A DNA stretch of 64,000 nucleotides from Gemmatimonadota bacterium (GTDB taxonomy: Bacteria; Latescibacterota; UBA2968; UBA8231): the NCBI GenBank assembly GCA_009840005.1, contig VXOR01000091.1:33696-97695 (forward strand). The letters are read 5' to 3'. Positions 52,547 through 59,978 of this stretch are shown one piece after another. The notes under the pieces were generated by a model. It was not told where the DNA came from. It was given only the letters and a program-made list of their open reading frames with translations, and made no database searches. Position numbers and translations under genes: made by a program. Within the stretch, counting starts at the first letter, position 1; every line of letters begins with the position of its first letter.

Positions 52547-53331
52547 GGAGTACCTTCCTTTATCAGTTCGGAGACCGGCTGCGACCTTTCCCAGCGCAGC
52601 GCGACTTCTTGGTCAATACCGCAAAGCCAGTTCCAAGTGCGGATGCGCCGCACCCGGTCGCGGTAGGATTCAACTTCGGTCACGTACGGCAGGCGCAGAC
52701 GATCGCGATAGGTGGGAATCTCCGCCGCATCGCAGAGCCAGTCTCGCTGTGGTGCAGCCGTGCGGTGGTAGGAAAACTTGATCATGCTGCGGGCGCGGTC
52801 GTTGGTTTTAGGACCGGCCTTGTGCCAGATGCCATAGCGGGTCAGCACCACAGTGCCAGCCGGCACTGTCAGCGAGACTTGGCCGCAGATATCGCCGTAG
52901 TGGGCGATGGCTTCGCGATCGACGGCGCGGCAATGCGAGCCGGGTAGAACCATGGTTGGCCCATCGGCGAGCGCGACGCTGTGAGGGTAATAATAGCATT
53001 GGAGTTCAAAGACATCGTAGCCACTGCCCGAAAGCCCGTCCGAATGCCAAGTCTGGCCGAGGTGCGGCTCCTTGAAAAAGTGATGGTGGCCGCCTCGGGG
53101 CACCAAGAATTCCTCGCCCAACAGCGAGCGAGCGACCCCGGCGACTTGGGGATGCAGGAGCACCTGCTGGGTGTAGTCGTCCGAGGCGATAAAGGCGTCG
53201 CAATTGCCGGGAGTGAGGTCGTCGCAGCAGCGGTTGAAGTTCTCGTCGATGACGCTTTCGAGGACCACCAAGCCGGAGGCTACAAAGTCCATGACACCAT
53301 CGTCGTCTAGCGTCGGTTTAATTGGCGACAT
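52543..53331 (-). CDS. Phytanoyl-CoA dioxygenase (PhyH) family protein
   Basis: 262 residues, ATG with GAGGAA upstream. Iron triad HSD in GQTWHSDGLSGSGYD and distal His in GIWHKAGPKTNDRARS (with the 2OG-binding Arg following). GPTMVLPGSHCRAVD is the conserved strand. Substrate unknown; it sits directly ahead of a UxuA-like enzyme, hinting at oxidation of a sugar acid or a related metabolite. Ten bases after the 119-aa gene. Confidence 0.85.
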   Translation of the reverse strand: MSPIKPTLDDDGVMDFVASGLVVLESVIDENFNRCCDDLTPGNCDAFIASDDYTQQVLLHPQVAGVARSLLGEEFLVPRGGHHHFFKEPHLGQTWHSDGLSGSGYDVFELQCYYYPHSVALADGPTMVLPGSHCRAVDREAIAHYGDICGQVSLTVPAGTVVLTRYGIWHKAGPKTNDRARSMIKFSYHRTAAPQRDWLCDAAEIPTYRDRLRLPYVTEVESYRDRVRRIRTWNWLCGIDQEVALRWERSQPVSELIKEGTP

Positions 53332-53340
53332 CCGTTCCTC

Positions 53341-53700
53341 CTAAGCGAATTTTTCGAGTACGAACTCATAGCCGAGGTAGTCGTTGTCCTGGCCTTCGTA
53401 CGCGTAGAGCTTGGCGATGGGAAACTGTACCACGCGCCAGCCATCGGCCACGGCCGCGAGCACTGATTCGTAGGGCGGTTCGTCGCTGGGCAGGGTCGGC
53501 ATTTGCGGCTGGGTGGCGTCGTACAAGGCCCAGCTAGCCAGCGGCGAGCGCATATTGGTCGATTTGGCATAGAGGTAGAGAATCTGCTGGCGGGGTTCGG
53601 CGAGCAAGTCATCGAGGCGGTCGAGATCCACAGTGGTAATCGCCTCGGTGCGGAGCTTGTCGCGGCACTGTGCCAACCAGTCTTTTACAGCTTCGTGCAT
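53341..53700 (-). CDS. Unknown 119-residue protein
   Basis: 119 residues from ATG 53700, with a weak upstream site. Composition: helical start MHEAVKDWLAQCRDKLRT, then a mixed middle with YDATQPQMPTLPSDEPPYES and a C-terminal VQFPIAKLYAYEGQDNDYLG. No known family. It precedes PhyH by 9 bases and is probably co-transcribed, which suggests a small accessory subunit of the same pathway. Confidence 0.55.
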   Translation of the reverse strand: MHEAVKDWLAQCRDKLRTEAITTVDLDRLDDLLAEPRQQILYLYAKSTNMRSPLASWALYDATQPQMPTLPSDEPPYESVLAAVADGWRVVQFPIAKLYAYEGQDNDYLGYEFVLEKFA

Positions 53701-53771
53701 ATCGGCTCCCTATGGCGTCGGCGACATAAGAAAGCGCCCCCATGTAGCGCGGTCAACAAACAGCAGTGCTC

Positions 53772-54794
53772 CTAGTAGTCAACCACCACCTTGACGGTTT
53801 GGGGCTGGAGCGCTGAGTCGAAACCAGCGACCAAGTCGGGAAAAGGGACGCACTGCGAGATGAGAGGAGTCACGTCGAGTTGCTGCCGCGCCAACAGGTC
53901 CAGGGCCTGGGGAAATACGTGAGCGAAGCGGAAGGAGCCGCGGACGGTCAATTCCTTTTGCATGACCAAGTTGACCGGCAATTCAATCGGGCCGCCCTGA
54001 ACGCCCAACTGCACGATGGTGCCACCGGCCTTGCAGTGCGCGTACGCGGCTTGCAGGGCAGCCGGAGCGCCAGAGGCTTCCACGACGACGTCGAATCCCT
54101 CGCCCGCCGACCGCGCCATAGCCACCGAATCGTCAGCGCGCACGGGCTGATCGGCCCACAGCGACGCCGCCAAGTCAAGCGCACTTTGGCGAATATCGCT
54201 GACGACAAGGTGAGCCGCTCCGTAGTGCCGGGCGGCCAAGCCGATGAGCTGGCCAATGGGACCAGCGCCCGTCACCAGCACGCGCTTGCCAGCAATGCCC
54301 CCTGCTTGGCCGACGCCGTGGACGGCGATAGATAGTGGTTCGAGGAGGGCCGCTTGGCGATAGTCCATCGCCGTGGGCAGCGGATGGCAGTTGTGCGCAT
54401 GGACTTGCACGTATTCGCGGAACGAGCCGTCTTGAGGCGGGCTACAGGCCGCAGAGCCAAAGTAGCGCATTTGCGGGCAGAGATTGTAGCGGCCTTGGCG
54501 GCAGTGGGCGCATCTGCGACAGGGGTGGGACGGATCGATGGCCACTCGGCTGCCCGTCGGCAGCACATCTGCGAACGCGCCCGCATCGACGACTTCCCCG
54601 GCCGACTCGTGTCCAAGGACAAAGGGGCGCGCTGGGACGAAATCGCCGTTTCTGCCGTGGACGTAGTAGTGCAGGTCCGAACCGCAAATGCCGGTGGCGC
54701 GAATCTGCACCAAGACTTCGTCTGCGGCGATCTGCGGTCGCTCGATTTCCGCGGCCCGCAGGTCGCGGGCACCGTGTAGGTAAAAAGCTCTCAT
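53772..54794 (-). CDS. Zinc-dependent alcohol/sorbitol dehydrogenase family protein
   Basis: 340 residues from ATG 54794 (MRAFYLHGARDL); the frame 12 codons upstream is unlike the family. Catalytic zinc: GICGSDLHYYVHG (Cys), GHESAGEVVDAG (His-Glu). Structural zinc: CRRCAHCRQGRYNLC with four Cys. NAD-binding VLVTGAGPIGQLIGLAA. The SDH/Tdh-like group oxidises sugar or threonine-type alcohols; the two UxuA-like genes nearby favour a hexonate. Confidence 0.85.
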   Translation of the reverse strand: MRAFYLHGARDLRAAEIERPQIAADEVLVQIRATGICGSDLHYYVHGRNGDFVPARPFVLGHESAGEVVDAGAFADVLPTGSRVAIDPSHPCRRCAHCRQGRYNLCPQMRYFGSAACSPPQDGSFREYVQVHAHNCHPLPTAMDYRQAALLEPLSIAVHGVGQAGGIAGKRVLVTGAGPIGQLIGLAARHYGAAHLVVSDIRQSALDLAASLWADQPVRADDSVAMARSAGEGFDVVVEASGAPAALQAAYAHCKAGGTIVQLGVQGGPIELPVNLVMQKELTVRGSFRFAHVFPQALDLLARQQLDVTPLISQCVPFPDLVAGFDSALQPQTVKVVVDY

Positions 54795-54917
54795 GCAGCC
54801 GATAGTAGCGGCCACAGTACGGCGCGTCAAGGGAAGGGCCAGCCGCGGCGAGATTTGCCTGCCGCAGGCGTTGTGCGTACTGTGCAGACACCATTCTCGT
54901 TAGAAAGGAAACCTACC

Positions 54918-55889
54918 ATGAAACTCGGTCTCAAGTTCGGCCTCGACACACTTAGCAAAGAAAACCTGCAATTCGCCCAGCAGATGGGCGTCACGCACAT
55001 CGTCGTTCACAGCCCCCGCCTCGGCAACGAGGGCGTGCTCGATTACTTCGAGTTGTTGCGGATGAAAAAATTCATCGACTCGTTCGGCTTGGAGCTGTGC
55101 GCCATTGAGAACTTGCCCGGCGACCACATGCACCCCATCACCCACGCGACGCCAGCGCGCGACGCCCAGTTGGCGAAAGTCTGCACGTCCATTGAAAACA
55201 TGGGGAAAATCGGCATCCCGATCCTCGGCTACTACTTCAGTTTGGCCGGCGTCTCCGGCCACTGGCGCACGTACGAAAGCGGCGGCGGGCGCGGTGGTGC
55301 CGGCCTCAAGAGCTTCGACTACAGCTTAGTCCAAGACGCGCCGCCGATCGTCGATGAACCGGTCTCAGTCGCCGAGATGTGGGAGCGGTTGGCCTATTTT
55401 CTCGAATGGGTAGTGCCCGTCGCCGAAAACGCTGGCGTCAAACTCGCCGCCCACCAAGACGATCCCCCGGCCGAAACCCTCTTCAGCACGGGGCGGCTCT
55501 TGACCAATCACGACGCCATGCAGCGGCTGATCGACCTCGTGCCCAGTCCGAGCAATGGGTTGGAGTTTTGTCAGGGAACCGTGGCGGAGATGGGGCCGGA
55601 CGAGACGATTGCAGCCGTGCGCCGCTTCGCCGCTCAGGGCAAGATATTCTACGTGCATTTCCGCAATGTGCGCGGCGGTTTCCCCAAGTTCGACGAGGTC
55701 TTTATCGACGAGGGCGACGTCGACATGATCGCCGCACTCAAAGCCTATCGCGACGCGGGCTACGACGGGGTCATCACGCCCGACCACACGCCGCGCGTAA
55801 TCGGCGACGAGCCGTATGGGCACCGGGGCCGCGCTTTCGCCCTAGGGTACATTCGCGCCGGAATGCAGGCGCTGGAATTATTGGATTAA
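54918..55889 (+). CDS. UxuA-like mannonate dehydratase (copy 2)
   Basis: 323 residues from ATG 54918, with AGAAAGGAA upstream. VKLAAHQDDPPAETLFSTG and YVHFRNVRGGFPKFDEVFI, DGVITPDHTPRVIGDEP carry the metal and substrate residues of the mannonate dehydratase family. Divergent from the zinc dehydrogenase, with about 120 bases between starts. A short frame before ATG is open but not family-like. Confidence 0.85.
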   Translation: MKLGLKFGLDTLSKENLQFAQQMGVTHIVVHSPRLGNEGVLDYFELLRMKKFIDSFGLELCAIENLPGDHMHPITHATPARDAQLAKVCTSIENMGKIGIPILGYYFSLAGVSGHWRTYESGGGRGGAGLKSFDYSLVQDAPPIVDEPVSVAEMWERLAYFLEWVVPVAENAGVKLAAHQDDPPAETLFSTGRLLTNHDAMQRLIDLVPSPSNGLEFCQGTVAEMGPDETIAAVRRFAAQGKIFYVHFRNVRGGFPKFDEVFIDEGDVDMIAALKAYRDAGYDGVITPDHTPRVIGDEPYGHRGRAFALGYIRAGMQALELLD

Positions 55890-55897
55890 GGGGCTAG

Positions 55898-55985
55898 TGG
55901 TGCCGAGGGCCGGACTCGAACCGGCACGTCCTAAGCGGACAGTGGATTTTAAGTCCACCGCGTCTACCAATTCCGCCACCCCGGC
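55898..55985 (-). tRNA. tRNA-Leu (anticodon TAA)
   Basis: Minus strand, class II tRNA with long variable arm: acceptor GCCGGGG pairing CCTCGGC (one G-U), D arm GGCGGAATTGGTAGACGC, anticodon loop ACTTAAAA giving TAA, long variable region TGTCCGCTTAGGACGT, T arm GCCGGTTCGAGTCCGGC, encoded CCA. Confidence 0.9.
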
Positions 55986-56000
55986 GCACCGACAAAAAAA

Positions 56001-56074
56001 TGGAGGCGACGCCCGGACTCGAACCGGGGATAAGGGCTTTGCAGGCCCCTGCCTTACCACTTGGCCACGTCGCC
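56001..56074 (-). tRNA. tRNA-Cys (anticodon GCA)
   Basis: Minus strand: acceptor GGCGACG pairing CGTCGCC, D arm GGCCAAGTGGTAAGGC, anticodon stem GGGGC/GCCCT-type with loop CTGCAAA giving GCA, T arm CCCGGTTCGAGTCCGGG, discriminator T and encoded CCA. Sixteen bases from tRNA-Leu. Confidence 0.9.
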
Positions 56075-56210
56075 TCAAACAGGGATTTGAAAGTACGCGG
56101 CAGGTACGCTCCTGTCAACCGGTCCGCCGCCCGTTTGCGCCATCTGTTCCGGGCCAAGTAAGGTTACACCTTGTCTATAGCGAAACCAAAGACGACCACA
56201 CAAAACGCCT

Positions 56211-56238
56211 TTGACACGGTGCACAAAACCTATAAACT
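56211..56238 (+). promoter_or_regulatory. Candidate thyA promoter
   Basis: TTGACA at 56211-56216 is a perfect -35 hexamer; TAAACT (56233-56238), 16 bases later, matches 4 of 6 of the -10 consensus, and TATAAA overlaps it 2 bases earlier. It lies 18-25 bases before the thyA ATG, so the 5' leader would be very short. Confidence 0.4.
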
Positions 56239-56255
56239 CAAAAAGAGCTTTCACA

Positions 56256-57047
56256 ATGCGACAATACCTCGACCTAGTAAGCCATTGCCTCGACCACGGC
56301 GAGGCCAAAGCCGACCGCACGGGCGTCGGCACTCTCGCCATCTTTGGCTATCAGATGCGCTTTGATCTCGCGGACGGGTTCCCCTGCCTGACCACCAAGA
56401 AGCTGCATTTGCGCTCCATCCTCCACGAACTTCTGTGGTTCCTCAAAGGCGACACCAACACGGCCTATTTGCAAAAGGAAAAGGTCAGCATCTGGGACGA
56501 ATGGGCCGATGAAAATGGCGACCTCGGCCCGATATACGGCAAGCAGTGGCGCGAGTGGTCAACTCCAGGCGGCCCCATCGACCAAATTCAACGCGCCATT
56601 GATCTGATTAAGACCAATCCCGATTCGCGCCGCATCCTCGTCAGCGCGTGGAACGTCGGCGAGTTGGAACAAATGGCCCTCATGCCTTGCCACTGCCTGT
56701 TTCAGCTTTTCGTCACTCGTGGTCGGCTTTCCTGCCAGCTTTATCAACGCTCTTGCGACGTGGGGCTTGGCGTGCCGTTCAACATCGCCAGCTACAGCCT
56801 GCTGACCATGATGATGGCCCAAGTCTGTGGTTTGCAGCCCGGGGAATTCGTCTGGACCGGCGGCGATGTCCACATCTATCAGAACCATGTCGCCGCGCTG
56901 AGCCAACAACTCGCCCGCACCCCCCGGTCACTACCAGTTATGACCATTAAAGATCGCGGCCAGTCGATTTCCGACTTCCGCTACGACGACTTCAAACTGC
57001 TCAACTACCATCCCCATCCCTCCATCCGCATGGAAATCGCCGTCTGA
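56256..57047 (+). CDS. thyA: Thymidylate synthase
   Basis: 263 residues from ATG 56256; the frame is open 15 codons earlier but the family start [15 protein letters not shown] is here. Methylates dUMP to dTMP with 5,10-methylene-THF. Catalytic Cys in [12 protein letters not shown] (C145), [38 protein letters not shown] and [12 protein letters not shown] are all as expected for the family. Length typical (264). No folA next door. Confidence 0.95.
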   Translation: MRQYLDLVSHCLDHGEAKADRTGVGTLAIFGYQMRFDLADGFPCLTTKKLHLRSILHELLWFLKGDTNTAYLQKEKVSIWDEWADENGDLGPIYGKQWREWSTPGGPIDQIQRAIDLIKTNPDSRRILVSAWNVGELEQMALMPCHCLFQLFVTRGRLSCQLYQRSCDVGLGVPFNIASYSLLTMMMAQVCGLQPGEFVWTGGDVHIYQNHVAALSQQLARTPRSLPVMTIKDRGQSISDFRYDDFKLLNYHPHPSIRMEIAV

Positions 57048-57092
57048 CGGGCCGATTTTCACCGACCAGAACGGTCGGCGGATACAACCTTC

Positions 57093-57449
57093 TCAGTCTT
57101 GGTTCAAGGTCTTTACCTGCGGATGTGCAGCATCTATGGTCCAAGCCCCAGGCTGACCGTCCCCGTCCAAATCGGCCCGCACCACCAACCAGAATCCTGT
57201 GCTCATAGGCCAGAATTCCCAAGTATAACCCTCTATCTGCCACCAAGCGCGCCGAATTCCCTTGTCATTCGGGTCGAAGTAGCGACCATGCTTGGCAAAA
57301 TAGGCTTTTTCGAACAGGTAGAGCTGCTCCAAGCACGCCTCCATTTGGATCAGGTCCCGCTCATGTGGGGTCAAGCGAGAAAAATGCACAACCCCTAAGC
57401 CTATGAGCACCAGCACCAAAAACGTCAACTCGATCACTCTCAGCGGCAT
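57093..57449 (-). CDS. Membrane-anchored pseudopilin-like protein
   Basis: 118 residues. One N-terminal membrane helix (ELTFLVLVLIGLGVVHF, residues about 7-23) precedes a periplasmic part with EACLEQLYLFEKAYFAKHGR and the end DLDGDGQPGAWTIDAAHPQV, reminiscent of type IV pilin-like or GspG-like proteins though the normal prepilin peptidase motif is not convincing (no Gly-Phe-T-x-x-E). The gene starts 9 bases inside the Ig-lipoprotein gene and is probably translated with it. Confidence 0.55.
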   Translation of the reverse strand: MPLRVIELTFLVLVLIGLGVVHFSRLTPHERDLIQMEACLEQLYLFEKAYFAKHGRYFDPNDKGIRRAWWQIEGYTWEFWPMSTGFWLVVRADLDGDGQPGAWTIDAAHPQVKTLNQD

Positions 57450-59002
57450 GGGATATCTACCTCTTCGACGATTTGGTCCTCATCTAAGTCAATCGGCTCG
57501 CCATAGCGTCCATAAGGCTCGGAATAGCGAAAGGGGCTGAGCGAGCCACTGCTGTACTCGCCGTTGCCATCGCGATCTACAAACGCCCACAGCAAATAGA
57601 TCCCGGCCAGCAGACCATTTAGATCAAATCGCCCCTTTTCGTCCGCCCACTCGGCGTACGTCCGCCCGTCCTCGTTGATGGCCGCGATTCGGACGCGACC
57701 TTCTTCCCCGGCCTGCACCTGCCCTCGAATCGCCGCAGTCTCCGCGCCAACGGTAAAAGAAAGCGTCAGCAGGCTGTCGGCGAGGCTATTGCCGGCCCGG
57801 TCCACGAGTTGGGCAGCCGATCCTGCGAGCCGATACGCACCCACTGCCAGTGGTTCGGCGGGCGCGAAGCGGACATGATTGGGTGCCGGCCACAGCCAAT
57901 CCCCCGCTAATGCTTGCGTCGAATCGCTCGCCATCCAAAACCCTGCCAATGCGGCCGGCTGCATGGCTTCGGAAAAAAGCAAGTCCAGCGCGTCGCTTGG
58001 GGCCAGTCGATTCCGCGTCAGTCCGACAAAAGAGGGTGGTTTGCGGTCGGACCGCGCACTGCCGCGAACGAGTGCGTCCCACTGCACGGGCGCACCAGCG
58101 AACACAAGCTGTAAAGCATAGCGTTGGTCTGGCTCTTGCGTTGCCGTCTCGACGTAAATTTTCTCCGCCGCATCTGGGGCCGCATACAGCGACTCCACCG
58201 ACAACCCGAAGACTTCCAACTCTAAATCCTGTGGCTCCACAGCCTCGGCAAAAAGCAACATCAACCGCCCGGCGTGTATGGCTTGGACCCGCTTGAGCAC
58301 GGGCGCAGATATCTGCTGACGCGCGAGCGCTAAGTCGCCAGCCAGCACCTCTTCCTCCCCCACTTCCACAGACGCCGACGGCAGGGCCAACCACTCGTCG
58401 GCGTCTGGCAGAGCGTTGCGATTTGCATCCCTAAAGGCCAGCACTCGATAGTAACCCGGAGCAAGGCGAACAAACTCGTAGCCCCCGTCGGCTCCACTCT
58501 GCGTCTGATAGGATGGTTCGTCCAACCCTACCTCCCCGCTAAAGGTTCCCAAATCATAGGCCCAAACATGGGCACCGGCCACGGGTTGATGATCTTGGTA
58601 CACCCGGCCCTGTACCAAACCCTGGTCGAGTTGCAAGCCGGTGGCAAAAGCTAAAGTAAAGGATTTTGTCAAGGCATTGCCCCGCATATCCCGCGCCCCA
58701 GTACCCACTGTCAACACATAAGTTCGCTCCTCGGCCAAGGGCATCGCAATACGCAGTCGTGGACCGTGCCACGACAGTTGCAACGGCCCGACCGGCGAGG
58801 TAAAAAGAGCGGCTTCGGTCTGCTCGCGATTCATGGGTTCGCTGAAGACGATTTCTACTTCGGTGTCCCGCGCTACTTCCAAGGCGTCGCTCTCTGGGTA
58901 GTGAGACAGAATGCGGGGCGACTCTTTGTCCACCGGCCCTCCGATGGGCGGCCCGACCTTGGCACAGCCCAACAACAAGGCGACCAAGATGCTAATCAGC
59001 AC
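57440..59002 (-). CDS. Lipoprotein with Ig-like (Big_5) domain
   Basis: 520 residues from GTG 59002. Lipobox LVALLLGCAKVG with Cys at about residue 13. Residues about 27-120 form a SbsA/Big_5 Ig-like domain (SPRILSHYPESDALEVARDT, then EIVFSEPMNREQ). The remainder has carboxypeptidase-regulatory-type beta domains (VQGRVYQDHQPVAGAHVWAY) and a repeat of the Big-like motif near the C-terminus (IRGQVQAGEEGRVRIAAIN). Outer surface or periplasm. Start overlaps the recombinase stop by 11 bases. Confidence 0.75.
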   Translation of the reverse strand: MLISILVALLLGCAKVGPPIGGPVDKESPRILSHYPESDALEVARDTEVEIVFSEPMNREQTEAALFTSPVGPLQLSWHGPRLRIAMPLAEERTYVLTVGTGARDMRGNALTKSFTLAFATGLQLDQGLVQGRVYQDHQPVAGAHVWAYDLGTFSGEVGLDEPSYQTQSGADGGYEFVRLAPGYYRVLAFRDANRNALPDADEWLALPSASVEVGEEEVLAGDLALARQQISAPVLKRVQAIHAGRLMLLFAEAVEPQDLELEVFGLSVESLYAAPDAAEKIYVETATQEPDQRYALQLVFAGAPVQWDALVRGSARSDRKPPSFVGLTRNRLAPSDALDLLFSEAMQPAALAGFWMASDSTQALAGDWLWPAPNHVRFAPAEPLAVGAYRLAGSAAQLVDRAGNSLADSLLTLSFTVGAETAAIRGQVQAGEEGRVRIAAINEDGRTYAEWADEKGRFDLNGLLAGIYLLWAFVDRDGNGEYSSGSLSPFRYSEPYGRYGEPIDLDEDQIVEEVDIPCR

Positions 59003-59948
59003 CGTGCGGATGGGCCTCGGCGTAGATGGCTTGCAGGTGCTCCAAGCTCACTTCAGTATAGCTTTGAGTCGCGGCCAAGGTCGCGTGGCCGAGGAGTTCT
59101 TTGACGGCTACTAAATCGGCACCAGCGTCGAGCAGATGGGCGGCAAAAGAGTGGCGCAGACGATGCGGGCTGAGCGAATCGTCTTCTGAGACAGCGCACA
59201 GATGGCGCTCGACGATGCGCTGCACGGTGCGGCGACTCAAGCGCTTGCCGCGCCCGTTGAGGAAGAGGGCACCGGCTTCTACTTGCGACATGTCGCATTC
59301 GAGCAGGACCTCGGCGCGACGTTGCAAATACGCTTCAAGTGCCTCTTGTGCCTTCGCGCCAATGGGAGCGATGCGCTCCTTGCGGCCCTTGCCCATCACC
59401 TTGATGGTGCCTTCGGCCAGATCCAGCGACGAGAGATTGAGCGCCACCAACTCCCCAAGGCGAATGCCCCCCCCGTAGAACACCTCTAGAATGGCTCGAT
59501 CCCGCACGCCACTAAACCGCTCGGTCGCCGGAGCCTCCATGGCCTCGACGACCTGCTCTACGGGCAGGTGCCGCGGCAATGCGCGCTCGACCAAGGGCGA
59601 TGCCACCGCACCTGCCGGGTTGGCGACGAGCGCGCCCTCGCGACAGAGATAGCGGAAAAGCGAGCGCAGAGCCGCCAATTTACGGGCAACAGTGCTGGCC
59701 TTAAGGCTCTTTTCCTCTAGGTCGGCAACAAAGGCCTGCACCTGCTCGCGCTGCACCACTCGCAGCGGCAGTTGCAAATTATCGACTCGCGGATAGAGAA
59801 AGCGGGCGAATTGCTGCAAGTCACAGCGATATGAACTGAGGGTGTACTCGGCGCAGTTGCGCTCTTTGTCCAAGTATTCCAAGAAGCGGACAATGCCCTC
59901 TTCGAGGCTGGATCCGGCGTGTAGAGCGCTCTGCGGTGCATCGGCCAT
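58992..59948 (-). CDS. Tyrosine recombinase XerC/XerD-like
   Basis: 318 residues. N-terminal SAM-like core-binding domain (residues about 16-105) and catalytic domain with all six residues: R163 (GGGIRLGELVAL), K187 (MGKGRKERIAPIG), H262 and R265 (SPHRLRHSFAAHLLD), H288 (LLGHATLAAT) and the nucleophile Y297 (TQSYTEV). Length and motif spacing fit Xer chromosome-dimer recombinases rather than integron or phage integrases. It lies just before topA on the minus strand, as in many Xer loci. XerC versus XerD cannot be separated here. Confidence 0.9.
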   Translation of the reverse strand: MADAPQSALHAGSSLEEGIVRFLEYLDKERNCAEYTLSSYRCDLQQFARFLYPRVDNLQLPLRVVQREQVQAFVADLEEKSLKASTVARKLAALRSLFRYLCREGALVANPAGAVASPLVERALPRHLPVEQVVEAMEAPATERFSGVRDRAILEVFYGGGIRLGELVALNLSSLDLAEGTIKVMGKGRKERIAPIGAKAQEALEAYLQRRAEVLLECDMSQVEAGALFLNGRGKRLSRRTVQRIVERHLCAVSEDDSLSPHRLRHSFAAHLLDAGADLVAVKELLGHATLAATQSYTEVSLEHLQAIYAEAHPHGAD

Positions 59949-59978
59949 GGCGGTAGTAAGCCAAGGAGGAAAGAATGC

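Noticed and set aside
58992..59948. Integron integrase or phage integrase
   Set aside because: Motifs and length fit Xer recombinases, there is no attC array, gene cassette or phage gene nearby, and it neighbours topA.
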